Shown here: piece by piece, positions 37,039 to 44,952 of the stretch | Layout: each line of letters opens with the position of its first letter | Position numbering within the stretch: the first letter of the stretch is position 1 | Position numbers and translations under genes: made by a program | Assembly (NCBI RefSeq): GCF_025642135.1 | Contig: NZ_CP106793.1 | Coordinates: 1,240,001 to 1,304,000, forward strand | Length of the DNA: 64,000 nt | Origin: Streptomyces cynarae | GTDB taxonomy: Bacteria; Actinomycetota; Actinomycetes; Streptomycetales; Streptomycetaceae | Direction of reading: 5' to 3' | Notes under the pieces: model-generated | The model's input: only the letters and a program-made list of their open reading frames with translations | Told to the model about the DNA's origin: nothing | Databases searched by the model: none

Positions 37039-37791
37039 ATGGAGATGAAGAGCGTCACCAGGTCGCTGCGGATCCTGGAGGCGGTCGCCCAGCACCAGCC
37101 CGTCACCGTGGGAGAGCTGACGAAGCTGTTCGGCCTGCCCAAATCGACCGTGCAGCGGACCCTGGTCACACTCAACGAGGCGGGCTGGCTGCGGGCGAAC
37201 CGCAAGGACACCACCCGCTGGGAGATCGGCGCCCGGGTCCTCGCCGTACGGCCCGCCGCCCTCCAGGGCTCCAGCCTGTTCGCCGCCGCCCGCGAGCCCA
37301 TGATCCGGCTCCGCGACGCGGTGAACGAGACCATCCACCTGTCGGTGCCCGACGCCCTGCAGTGCATGGTCGTGGTGGACCGCGTCGACTGCGACCACGC
37401 CGTACGAACCTTCCACAACGTGGGCGACACCTCACCCCTGCACGCCACGGCCGTCGGGCGCGCCATCCTCGCCCACCTTCCGAAGCAGGACGTCGACGAA
37501 CTCGTCACGCGGGGACTGGAACGCTTCAGCGGCACCACCCCTGCCGACCCCGAGGAGCTGCGCGCCGAACTGGACCGGGTCCGCGGCGACGGCTATGCGG
37601 TCAACCGCAACCAGTACCGGCCGGGCGTCTGCGCCCTCGCCGCGCCCGTGCTCAACGAGGACGGAACACCGCTGGCTGCCGTGGCCATGTCAATGCCCGA
37701 TTCCCGGTACGACGCGGACCGGGTGCCCGAGTGGGGCCGCCTCGTCGCCGGCACGGCCGCGGAGATCTCCGGGCGCCTCATGGGCGCCTGA
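37039..37791 (+). CDS. IclR-family transcriptional regulator (copy 2)
   Basis: A 250-residue paralogue, nearly identical to copies 1 and 3 in the winged helix (SLRILEAVAQHQPVTVGELTKLFGLPKSTVQRTLVTLNEAGWLRANRKDTTRWEIGARVLAVRPAALQ) but more diverged in the effector part (LAHLPKQDVDELVTRGLERFSGTTPADPEELRAEL). The three proteins therefore may share DNA sites yet answer different ligands. ATG 37039 follows GGGGGGAG. The leader and upstream dyad are also duplicated. A strong hairpin ends the gene. Confidence 0.93.
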   Translation: MEMKSVTRSLRILEAVAQHQPVTVGELTKLFGLPKSTVQRTLVTLNEAGWLRANRKDTTRWEIGARVLAVRPAALQGSSLFAAAREPMIRLRDAVNETIHLSVPDALQCMVVVDRVDCDHAVRTFHNVGDTSPLHATAVGRAILAHLPKQDVDELVTRGLERFSGTTPADPEELRAELDRVRGDGYAVNRNQYRPGVCALAAPVLNEDGTPLAAVAMSMPDSRYDADRVPEWGRLVAGTAAEISGRLMGA

Positions 37792-37824
37792 ACGAAAGGC
37801 GGTGGCCGAGAGCCCCGCACCAGC

Positions 37825-37863
37825 GAGGGTCGGCTCCACGCACCGGCGTGGGAGCCGACCCTC
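37825..37863. terminator. Hairpin terminator after IclR copy 2
   Basis: GAGGGTCGGCTCC 37825-37837 pairs perfectly with 37851-37863 around a 13-nt loop that can itself extend the stem (ACG/CGT). It lies 34 bases after the IclR copy 2 stop. Confidence 0.85.
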
Positions 37864-37949
37864 AGTGCGTGTCGCGGCAGCCATCGCCCCTGCGCCCGGC
37901 CGAATGAAGAGCCAGGCGTAGGGCGTCCAACCGGCAGACCTCAGACCGT

Positions 37950-37986
37950 ATGCCGGATTGTGGAACGCAATGCTAAAATCCGGCAC
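37950..37986. promoter_or_regulatory. Candidate IclR operator 3
   Basis: TGCCGG 37951-37956 pairs with CCGGCA 37980-37985, the same outer dyad as copies 1 and 2, with both arms changed (A to G on the left, T to C on the right). GCTAAAAT offers a good -10. The inner CCACA arm is altered to CCGGA. Confidence 0.6.
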
Positions 37987-38057
37987 GGATCATGGTCGGC
38001 CCAGGGAGGGAGTCAAGAGGTGGTCACACAAATCCGCACAGCTGACGGGGGCACTGG

Positions 38058-38807
38058 ATGGAGATGAAGAGCGTCACCAGGTCGCTGCGGATCCTGGAGG
38101 CGGTCGCCCAGCACCAGCCGGTCACGGTCGGGGAGTTGACGAAGCTGTTCGGCCTGCCCAAGTCGACCGTGCAGCGGACCCTGGTCACACTCGACGAGGC
38201 GGGCTGGCTGCGGGCGAGCCGCAAGGACACCACCCGCTGGGAGATCGGCGCCCGCGTCCTCGCCGTACGGCCCGCCGCCCTCCAGGGCTCCAGCCTGTTC
38301 GCCGCCGCCCGCGAGCCCATGATCCGGCTCCGCGACGCGGTGAACGAGACCATCCACCTGTCGGTGCCCGACGCCCTGCACGGCATGGTCGTCGTCGACC
38401 GCGTCGACTGCGACCACGCCGTACGAACCTTCCACGCCATCGGCGACACCTCACCCCTGCACGCCACGGCCGCCGGACACGCGGTCCTCGCCCATCTGCC
38501 GAAGTCCGAGGTCGACGAGTTCGCGGCGGGCACGCTCGAGGGTTACGGCGACGAGACCATCACCGACCCTGTGGAGCTGCGCTCCGAACTCCGCCGCGTC
38601 AAGGACCGTGGATACTCCGTCAACCTCAACCAGTACCTCCAGGGTGTCTGTGCCATCGCGGCACCCGTCCTGGATGGTGACGGGTTGCCTGTGGCGGCCG
38701 TGGCCGTCTCGATGCCCGACTCCCGCTTCGAAGCCGGCCGGCTCGCCGAGCTGGGGCAACTGGTGACCGACACCGCGGCGGAAATCACCGCCCGCCATCT
38801 GCGCTGA
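38058..38807 (+). CDS. IclR-family transcriptional regulator (copy 3)
   Basis: A 249-residue paralogue closest to copy 2 in its first 130 residues (LRASRKDTTRWEIGARVLAVRPAALQGSSLFAAAREPMIRLRDAVNETIHLSVPDALHGMVVVDRVDCDHAVRTFHAIGDTS). Its tail (YGDETITDPVELRSELRRVKDRGYSVNLNQYLQGVCAIAAPVLDGDG) is nearer copy 1. It is convergent with the gabD operon, so it may act on that operon or, more likely by shared operators, on the oxidase promoter. ATG 38058 is preceded by GGGGG-like sequence. Confidence 0.93.
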   Translation: MEMKSVTRSLRILEAVAQHQPVTVGELTKLFGLPKSTVQRTLVTLDEAGWLRASRKDTTRWEIGARVLAVRPAALQGSSLFAAAREPMIRLRDAVNETIHLSVPDALHGMVVVDRVDCDHAVRTFHAIGDTSPLHATAAGHAVLAHLPKSEVDEFAAGTLEGYGDETITDPVELRSELRRVKDRGYSVNLNQYLQGVCAIAAPVLDGDGLPVAAVAVSMPDSRFEAGRLAELGQLVTDTAAEITARHLR

Positions 38808-39018
38808 GCGCACCGGCCCCCGGTTGTGTGACAGTCCCGTGTCACCGGTGAGCGGCAGCGGGCCGACCACGTTCCCTTGCGCTCCACGACACCTGCGTCC
38901 CCTGCTGCGGGAGACCCGCGGCGATGGCTTCCGCAGTGGCCCGACCCCGCAGTCCGCGCACGCCTTCCTCGCCTGCGCGAGCCCCCGTCCGGCTGGGAGC
39001 AGACAGGCCGATCCCCGC

Positions 39019-39047
39019 GCCCGGCCTGAAGGACTGTTCGGCCGGGC
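39019..39047. terminator. Hairpin terminator after gabD
   Basis: GCCCGGCC 39019-39026 pairs with GGCCGGGC 39040-39047, loop 13 nt. It lies 55 bases past the gabD stop on the minus strand, in the 294-base convergent gap between IclR copy 3 and gabD, where no gene is visible. Confidence 0.6.
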
Positions 39048-39101
39048 ACGGGGGCCCGCGCGGTGCGCGATGCGGCGAATGTCAGGGCAGGACCGCCGCC
39101 G

Positions 39102-40541
39102 TCATCGCACGGGCACCGCCAGGTACTGGTACTCCAGGTACTCGTCGATCCCCACCCGGCCTCCCTCGCGGCCGAGCCCGGACTGCTTGACGCCGCCGAA
39201 CGGCGCGGCCGGGTTGGAGACGAGGCCGGTGTTGAGGCCGACCATGCCCGCTTCGAGGCGCTCGCTGACGCGCAGGGCGCGGTCGAGGCCCTCGGTGAAG
39301 ACGTAACCGACCAGTCCCCAGGGGGTGTCGTTGGCGCGGCGGACGACCTCGTCCTCGTCGTCGAAGGTGAGGATCGCCGCCACGGGGCCGAAGATCTCCG
39401 TGTCCATCAGTCGGCTGTCAGGGGCCACATCGGTGAGCACGGTCGGCGGGTAGTAGCAGCCGGGGCCCTCGGGAGTGCGGCCGCCGACGAGCACCCGCGC
39501 GCCGCGCTCGACCGCGTCGGCGACCAGCTCCTCGACCTTGGCACGTCCGGTCCTGTCGATCAGCGGACCGACATCGACACCGTCCCGGGTGCCGGGGCCC
39601 ACGACCAGCGCACCCATGCGCTCGGCGAGCCGCCGCCCGAACTCCTCCGCCACCGACGCGTGCACGAAGAAGCGGTTCGCGGCCGTGCACGCCTCGCCCA
39701 TGTTGCGCATCTTGGCGACCATCGCGCCGTCCACGGCCTTGTCCAGGTCGGCGTCCTCGAAGACGATGAACGGCGCGTTCCCGCCCAGTTCCATCGAGGT
39801 CCGTACGACGGTGTCGGCGCACTGCGCCAGCAGCAGCCGCCCGACGGCCGTGGAACCGGTGAACGAGAGCTTGCGGATCTGCCCGCCGCGCAGGAGCGGT
39901 TCGCACACCTCCGCCGCACGGGAGGTGGTGACGACGTTGAGCACGCCGTCCGGCAGTCCGGCCTCCTTGAGGATCGCGGCGAGCGCCAGGCTGGACAGAG
40001 GGGTCTGCGGAGCCGGCTTGAGCACCATCGTGCAGCCCGCGGCGACCGCCGGGCCGATCTTGCGGGTGCCCATCGCCAGAGGGAAGTTCCACGGGGTGAT
40101 CAGCAGGCAGGGCCCGACCGGGCGACGGGAGAGCAGCATGCGGTTGCGGCCGTCGGGCAGGGTGGCGAGGCCACCGTCGATGCGGACGGCCTCCTCGGAG
40201 AACCAGCGGAAGAACTCCGCCGCGTACGCCACCTCTCCCCTGGCCTCGGCCAGCGGCTTGCCCATCTCGGCCGTCATCAGGTGCGCGAGCTCGTCGGTGC
40301 GCTCGAGGATGATCTCGTACGCGCGGCGCAGGATCTCACTGCGCACCCGCGGTGCCGTACGGGCCCATTCCTCCTGGGCCTGCACGGCCGCGTCCTCCGC
40401 GAGCCGCGCGTCCTTGGGCCCGGCGTCGGCGACGTGACAGAGGATCTCGCCTGTCGCGGGGTCGTCGACGGGCATGGTGGCGCCGTCCGCGGCGTCCACC
40501 CAGGCACCGCCGATGAACAACTGCGTGGGTGTGTCGGTCAT
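39102..40541 (-). CDS. gabD: Succinate-semialdehyde dehydrogenase (GabD type)
   Basis: A 479-residue NAD(P)+ aldehyde dehydrogenase of the GabD class: ITPWNFPLAM with the oxyanion Asn152, general base E251 in MELGGNAP, nucleophile C285 in GEACTAANRF (the ACTAANR context is typical of GabD), and the end APFGGVKQSGLGREGG. It converts succinate semialdehyde to succinate. ATG 40541 overlaps the stop of the upstream dehydrogenase, and gabT is two genes upstream, completing GABA to succinate. Confidence 0.9.
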   Translation of the reverse strand: MTDTPTQLFIGGAWVDAADGATMPVDDPATGEILCHVADAGPKDARLAEDAAVQAQEEWARTAPRVRSEILRRAYEIILERTDELAHLMTAEMGKPLAEARGEVAYAAEFFRWFSEEAVRIDGGLATLPDGRNRMLLSRRPVGPCLLITPWNFPLAMGTRKIGPAVAAGCTMVLKPAPQTPLSSLALAAILKEAGLPDGVLNVVTTSRAAEVCEPLLRGGQIRKLSFTGSTAVGRLLLAQCADTVVRTSMELGGNAPFIVFEDADLDKAVDGAMVAKMRNMGEACTAANRFFVHASVAEEFGRRLAERMGALVVGPGTRDGVDVGPLIDRTGRAKVEELVADAVERGARVLVGGRTPEGPGCYYPPTVLTDVAPDSRLMDTEIFGPVAAILTFDDEDEVVRRANDTPWGLVGYVFTEGLDRALRVSERLEAGMVGLNTGLVSNPAAPFGGVKQSGLGREGGRVGIDEYLEYQYLAVPVR

Positions 40542-43426
40542 GACGTCTCTCCTGGTTGATCGGCGGGGTCGAGCAGTTCCGCCAGGTGCAGGGCGCGGAT
40601 GCCCCGGTCACCGGCGAGGTGGTCGATCTGGGTGGCACAGCTGAAGCCGTCGGCCACGACGACGGCCCGCCTGCCCTGGTCGATGCCGTCCAGACGGGGT
40701 TTCAGGGCCAGGTCGGCGACGGCCATCGAGGTGTCGTAGTGCTGGGCCTCGAAGCCGAAGTTGCCGGCGAGTCCGCAGCAGCCCTCGGCCTCGTCGACCT
40801 TCCGCACACCGAGGCGGCTGAGCAGGTCGCGTGGGTGGCGGCCCTTGAAGGTGGCGTATTCGTGGCAGTGCGTCTGCAGGACGACGTCGTCCGGCAGCTC
40901 CGGCGGCGTCCAGCCGGGCGCGGCGAGGTCTGTCAGGGCCCCGGTGAAGGTGTGGACGCGGGCGGCGACGCGACGGGCCGCGGAGGTACCGAGGAGTTCG
41001 GGCACGTCACGCTTGAGGGCCGCGGCGCAACTGGGCTCGGCCACGATGATGGGCCGGTCGTCGCCGTTGTCCAGGCGGGCGACGGTTCGGGCCATGATGC
41101 GGCGCGCGATGGACAACTGGCCGGTGCTGACCCAGGTCAGACCGCAGCACAGGTCTTCCTCCGCCGTACAGGGGATTCCGGCGTCGGCGAGTACGCGGCT
41201 CGCCGCTCCGGCCACCTCGGGGCGGAAGGCGCGGGTGAAGCTGTCGACGAAGAGCAAGGTCTTCGCCGGTTCCCCCGTCCTCGCCGTGCGCAGGGCCCGG
41301 CGCAGCGCGCGCCGGGAGGCGAAGGCGGGGATGCGGCGTTTCGTGGTCACGCCTCCGAGGCGGGCGAGCAGCTTGCCGACCGGTCCGCGCAGCAGCGCGT
41401 TGACCGGTCGAGCGGCGTATCCGGCGAGGGTTGACGTCAGGGGCAGCCAGCCCAGCGAGTAGTGGGAGCGGGGCCGGACCCTGCCTTTGTAGTGCTGGTG
41501 CAGGAACTCCGCCTTGTACGTGGCCATGTCGACGCCGACTGGGCAGTCGCTGGAGCACGCCTTGCAGGACAGGCACAGGTCGAGGGCGTCGCGCACCTCG
41601 GCAGAGCGCCAGCCGTCCTGGACGGTCCCGCCGCGCACCATCTCCTGGAGGAGGCGGGCCCGGCCCCGTGTGGAGTCGTTCTCCTCCCCCGTGGCCCGGT
41701 AGCTGGGACACATCACGCCGCCCGCGTCGCTGCGACATCGACCGACTCCGACACAGCGGCGTACCGCTCCCGCGAAGCCGTCCTCGTCGTGCGGGAAGGA
41801 AAAGAGGGTCTCGGCGGGCAGCACCTCGGGCGCGTGCAGGGCGAGATCGGCGTCCAGCCGCGCCGGAGCCACGATGACGCCGGGGTTGAGCAGTCCCTCG
41901 GGGTCGAAGATCTCCTTGAAGGCGGCGAACGCCCCGATCAGCCGGTGGCTGTACATGACCTGAAGCAGCTCGCCTCTGGCCCGTCCGTCACCGTGTTCAC
42001 CCGACAGCGTGCCGCCGTGCGAGACCACGAGCGTGGCCGCTTCGCCGAGGAAGCGGCGCGCGGCCGCCCGGCCGGTGTCCGTGGCCAGGTCGAAGTCGAT
42101 GCGCACATGCACACAGCCCGCGCCGAAGTGGCCGTACAGCACGCCGGTCAACCCATGGGCGGCGAGCAGCTTGCGGAAGTCGCGCAGGTAGGCGGCCAGG
42201 TTCTCCGGCGCGACCGCCGAGTCCTCCCAGCCGGGCCAGGATTCCCCACCGTCGACGAGCCGGGCGGCGAGTCCGGCCCCGTCCTCGCGGACCCGCCACA
42301 GCGAGCGCCGCTCGACCGGGCTCTGAACGACCCGCCCACCGGTCATCCGGCCCTGCGCCTTGAGAACGTCCAGCAGTTCGGCGGCGCGGCCGTCGACCGC
42401 CGCCTGGTCGTCACCGTCGAGTTCGACGTACAGCCAGGCCCGTCCCTCGGGCAGTCCGGTGACGGAGTCCGGGCCGCGTCGGGCGCGCATGGTGGCGACG
42501 ATCGCCTCGTCCATGCCCTCCACTGCGGTGGGATTCCAGCGCAGGATCTCCGGGACGTCCTCGGCGGCGTCGACCACGTCGTCGTAGCCGAGCGTCAACA
42601 GCGTGGAAGCCTGTGCGGTCGCCACCAGGCGGACCGTCGCGGCGGTGACGACCGCACAGGAGCCCTCGGTGCCCACCAGCGCGCGGGCCATGTCGAAGCC
42701 GTGCTCGGGCAGCAGGTGGTGCAGCTGGTAGCCGGAGACCTGGCGGGGTATGCGGCCCAGCTCGGTGCGGATCGGCGCCAAATCGGCGTCGATCAGGCGG
42801 CGTACGTCCGCTTCGACGCGGGCGACGCGCTGGACCGCGTCCGTGTCGTTCGGGTCGGCCGCGCGCAGGCCGGTGCGGTCCGCGACGGCGCGCACGCCGT
42901 CGGCCGTGACGATCTCCAGCGCCTCGATGTGGGAGCTGGTACGTCCGTGCCGCACCGACCGGTTCCCGCACGCGTCGTTGCCGATCATGCCGCCGAGGGT
43001 GCAGCGGCTGTGCGAGGAGGGGTCGGGGCCGAAGGTGAGCCCGTGCAGGGCGGTCGCGCTGCGCAGCGCGTCCAGGACCACTCCGGACTGGACCCGCGCG
43101 GTGCGCGCCACCGGGTCGATGTCCAGGATCCGGTTCATGTAGCGGGAGAAGTCCAGGACGACGCCCGGTCCGACCGCGTTGCCCGCCATGCTGGTGCCGC
43201 CGCCCCGCGCGGTGACCGGGATCCGCGCATCGCGGCAGGCCCGCAGCACCGCGACCACGTCGTCGTCACTGCGGGGGAAGACCACGGCCCGCGGCGGGAC
43301 CCGGTAGTTGGAGGCGTCGTAGGCGTAGAGGCCGGTGGAGCCAGGGCCGGTCTCCACCCGCAGGCCGGGAGCGGTCTCGGCGAGCCGCGCGACCAGCGGC
43401 TCCAGGGCCGTGGTGGTGTCCGTCAT
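40538..43426 (-). CDS. FAD-binding and Fe-S-binding dehydrogenase (D-2-hydroxyglutarate/D-lactate dehydrogenase type)
   Basis: A 962-residue fusion: N-terminal FAD_binding_4 domain (FPRSDDDVVAVLRACRDARIPVTARGGGTSMAGNAVG), FAD-linked oxidase C-terminal domain (LSGEHGDGRARGELL), a ferredoxin-like segment with cysteines in CLSCKACSSDCPVGVDM, then two CCG domains (EEDLCCGLTW and EAEGCCGLAGNFG). Such proteins oxidise D-2-hydroxyglutarate, D-lactate or similar 2-hydroxyacids. ATG 43426 overlaps gabT's stop. In this operon a hydroxy-acid by-product of GABA transamination, such as D-2-hydroxyglutarate, is a plausible substrate. Confidence 0.88.
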   Translation of the reverse strand: MTDTTTALEPLVARLAETAPGLRVETGPGSTGLYAYDASNYRVPPRAVVFPRSDDDVVAVLRACRDARIPVTARGGGTSMAGNAVGPGVVLDFSRYMNRILDIDPVARTARVQSGVVLDALRSATALHGLTFGPDPSSHSRCTLGGMIGNDACGNRSVRHGRTSSHIEALEIVTADGVRAVADRTGLRAADPNDTDAVQRVARVEADVRRLIDADLAPIRTELGRIPRQVSGYQLHHLLPEHGFDMARALVGTEGSCAVVTAATVRLVATAQASTLLTLGYDDVVDAAEDVPEILRWNPTAVEGMDEAIVATMRARRGPDSVTGLPEGRAWLYVELDGDDQAAVDGRAAELLDVLKAQGRMTGGRVVQSPVERRSLWRVREDGAGLAARLVDGGESWPGWEDSAVAPENLAAYLRDFRKLLAAHGLTGVLYGHFGAGCVHVRIDFDLATDTGRAAARRFLGEAATLVVSHGGTLSGEHGDGRARGELLQVMYSHRLIGAFAAFKEIFDPEGLLNPGVIVAPARLDADLALHAPEVLPAETLFSFPHDEDGFAGAVRRCVGVGRCRSDAGGVMCPSYRATGEENDSTRGRARLLQEMVRGGTVQDGWRSAEVRDALDLCLSCKACSSDCPVGVDMATYKAEFLHQHYKGRVRPRSHYSLGWLPLTSTLAGYAARPVNALLRGPVGKLLARLGGVTTKRRIPAFASRRALRRALRTARTGEPAKTLLFVDSFTRAFRPEVAGAASRVLADAGIPCTAEEDLCCGLTWVSTGQLSIARRIMARTVARLDNGDDRPIIVAEPSCAAALKRDVPELLGTSAARRVAARVHTFTGALTDLAAPGWTPPELPDDVVLQTHCHEYATFKGRHPRDLLSRLGVRKVDEAEGCCGLAGNFGFEAQHYDTSMAVADLALKPRLDGIDQGRRAVVVADGFSCATQIDHLAGDRGIRALHLAELLDPADQPGETS

Positions 43427-44691
43427 CGCCGTGCCACGCCCGATGTGCCGACCTCCACCGCGGTCGCCCACGCCTGGAGACCCTCGTCCACCGCAGCCTC
43501 GTCGATGACGAGCGCAGGGATCATGCGTACTACCTGGTTCCAGGCGCCGCACAGCAGCAGGAGCAGGCCTGCGTCCACGGCGGCGCGCTGCACGCGGGCG
43601 GCGGTCTCCGGGTCGGGGCTGCCGTCCTCGGTGACGAACTCGGCGGCGAGCATGAGCCCGAGGCCGCGTACGTCGCCGATGCCCGGTGTCCGGTCGGCCA
43701 CCGCCTCCAGCCCCTGGCGCAGCCGCTTGCCCATCGCCTCGGCGTTCTCGACGAGCTTCTCGTCGCGTACGACGTCGAGGGTGGCGCAGGCAGCCGCGCA
43801 TGCGACGGCGTTGGCGCCGTACGTACCACCCTGCGAGCCCGGCCACGCCTTGGTCATCAGCTCCTCGGAGGCCGCGATGCCGGACAGCGGGAACCCGCTG
43901 GCCAGGCCCTTCGCGGTGACCAGGATGTCCGGGGTGACGCCGAAGTGGTCATGGCCCCAGAAGCGGCCGGTGCGGCCGACGCCCGTCTGCACCTCGTCGA
44001 GGATCAGCAGGAAGCCGTGCCGGTCCGCGCGCTCGCGCAGGCCCTGGAGGAAGGCCTGGGTCGCGGGCACGTATCCGCCTTCGCCGAGCACCGGCTCGAC
44101 GATGATCGCGGCCGTGTCGGCGGGCGAGGAGATCGTCTGGAGCGTGTAGTCGAGTTCCTTCAGGGCGAAGCGGGTCGCGGTCTCCTCGTCCCAGCCGTAG
44201 CGGTAGGCCGACGGGAAGGGGGTGACGACGACGCCGCTCATCAGCGGGGAGAAACCGGAGCGGAAGCGGGTGCCGGAGGTGGTCATGGACGCGGCGGCCA
44301 CCGTACGGCCGTGGAAGCCTCCGTGGCAGACGATGATGTTGGGGCGGCCGGTGGCCTGGCGGGCCAGCCGCAGCGCCGCCTCGACCGCCTCGCTGCCGGA
44401 GTTGGTGAAGAACAGGCTGTCCAGGCCGGCCGGCAGCACCTCGCCGAGCTTGTCGACGAGCCGCCGCAGGGGCTGGTGCATGACCGTCGTGTACTGGCCG
44501 TGGACGAGTGTGCCCACCTGCTCCTGAGCCGCCGCCACGACCTTGGGGTGGCAGTGCCCGGTGCTGGTGACGCCGATGCCGGCGGTGAAGTCCAGGTAGC
44601 GGCGGCCGTCCTCGCCGTAGAGGTGGACGCCCTCGCCCCGGACCGCCACCACGGGCGTGGCCTGGCGAAGGTGCGGCGACAGTGCGGTCAT
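43423..44691 (-). CDS. gabT: Class III aminotransferase (4-aminobutyrate aminotransferase type)
   Basis: A 422-residue PLP enzyme moving an amino group from GABA or another omega-amine to 2-oxoglutarate. PLP-phosphate site NSGSEAVE, cofactor Asp in LLILDEVQTGVGRTG (D232), and Schiff-base K261 in VTAKGLASGFPLSG; GGTYGANAVACAAA near the dimer phosphate contact. ATG 44691 has GGGAGA upstream and is divergent from the PucR gene. The three-gene order gabT, hydroxyacid dehydrogenase, gabD with two ATGA overlaps forms one operon. Confidence 0.9.
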   Translation of the reverse strand: MTALSPHLRQATPVVAVRGEGVHLYGEDGRRYLDFTAGIGVTSTGHCHPKVVAAAQEQVGTLVHGQYTTVMHQPLRRLVDKLGEVLPAGLDSLFFTNSGSEAVEAALRLARQATGRPNIIVCHGGFHGRTVAAASMTTSGTRFRSGFSPLMSGVVVTPFPSAYRYGWDEETATRFALKELDYTLQTISSPADTAAIIVEPVLGEGGYVPATQAFLQGLRERADRHGFLLILDEVQTGVGRTGRFWGHDHFGVTPDILVTAKGLASGFPLSGIAASEELMTKAWPGSQGGTYGANAVACAAACATLDVVRDEKLVENAEAMGKRLRQGLEAVADRTPGIGDVRGLGLMLAAEFVTEDGSPDPETAARVQRAAVDAGLLLLLCGAWNQVVRMIPALVIDEAAVDEGLQAWATAVEVGTSGVARR

Positions 44692-44952
44692 GTTCGTCTC
44701 CCGGCGTGTTCGTCGGTCTGCTCCGGTCTCCCTGAGCATCTCCGTGGACCAGGACGGCACCAACCCGCGATGTGTCCGGCCGCGACGCGGTATCCGGACG
44801 TTGTGTCAACCGCATCTGGCACCACGTCCCGCCCGTCCGCCACGCGCCCGCCGTCTCCGGGCCCTTGCGCAGGTCAGCGACGCTTGTCAGAGTGACGGGG
44901 CACTCCCCGAGCTCTCGGGCTCCGCTCGAGCGTGGGCCCCCATGGAGGCACC

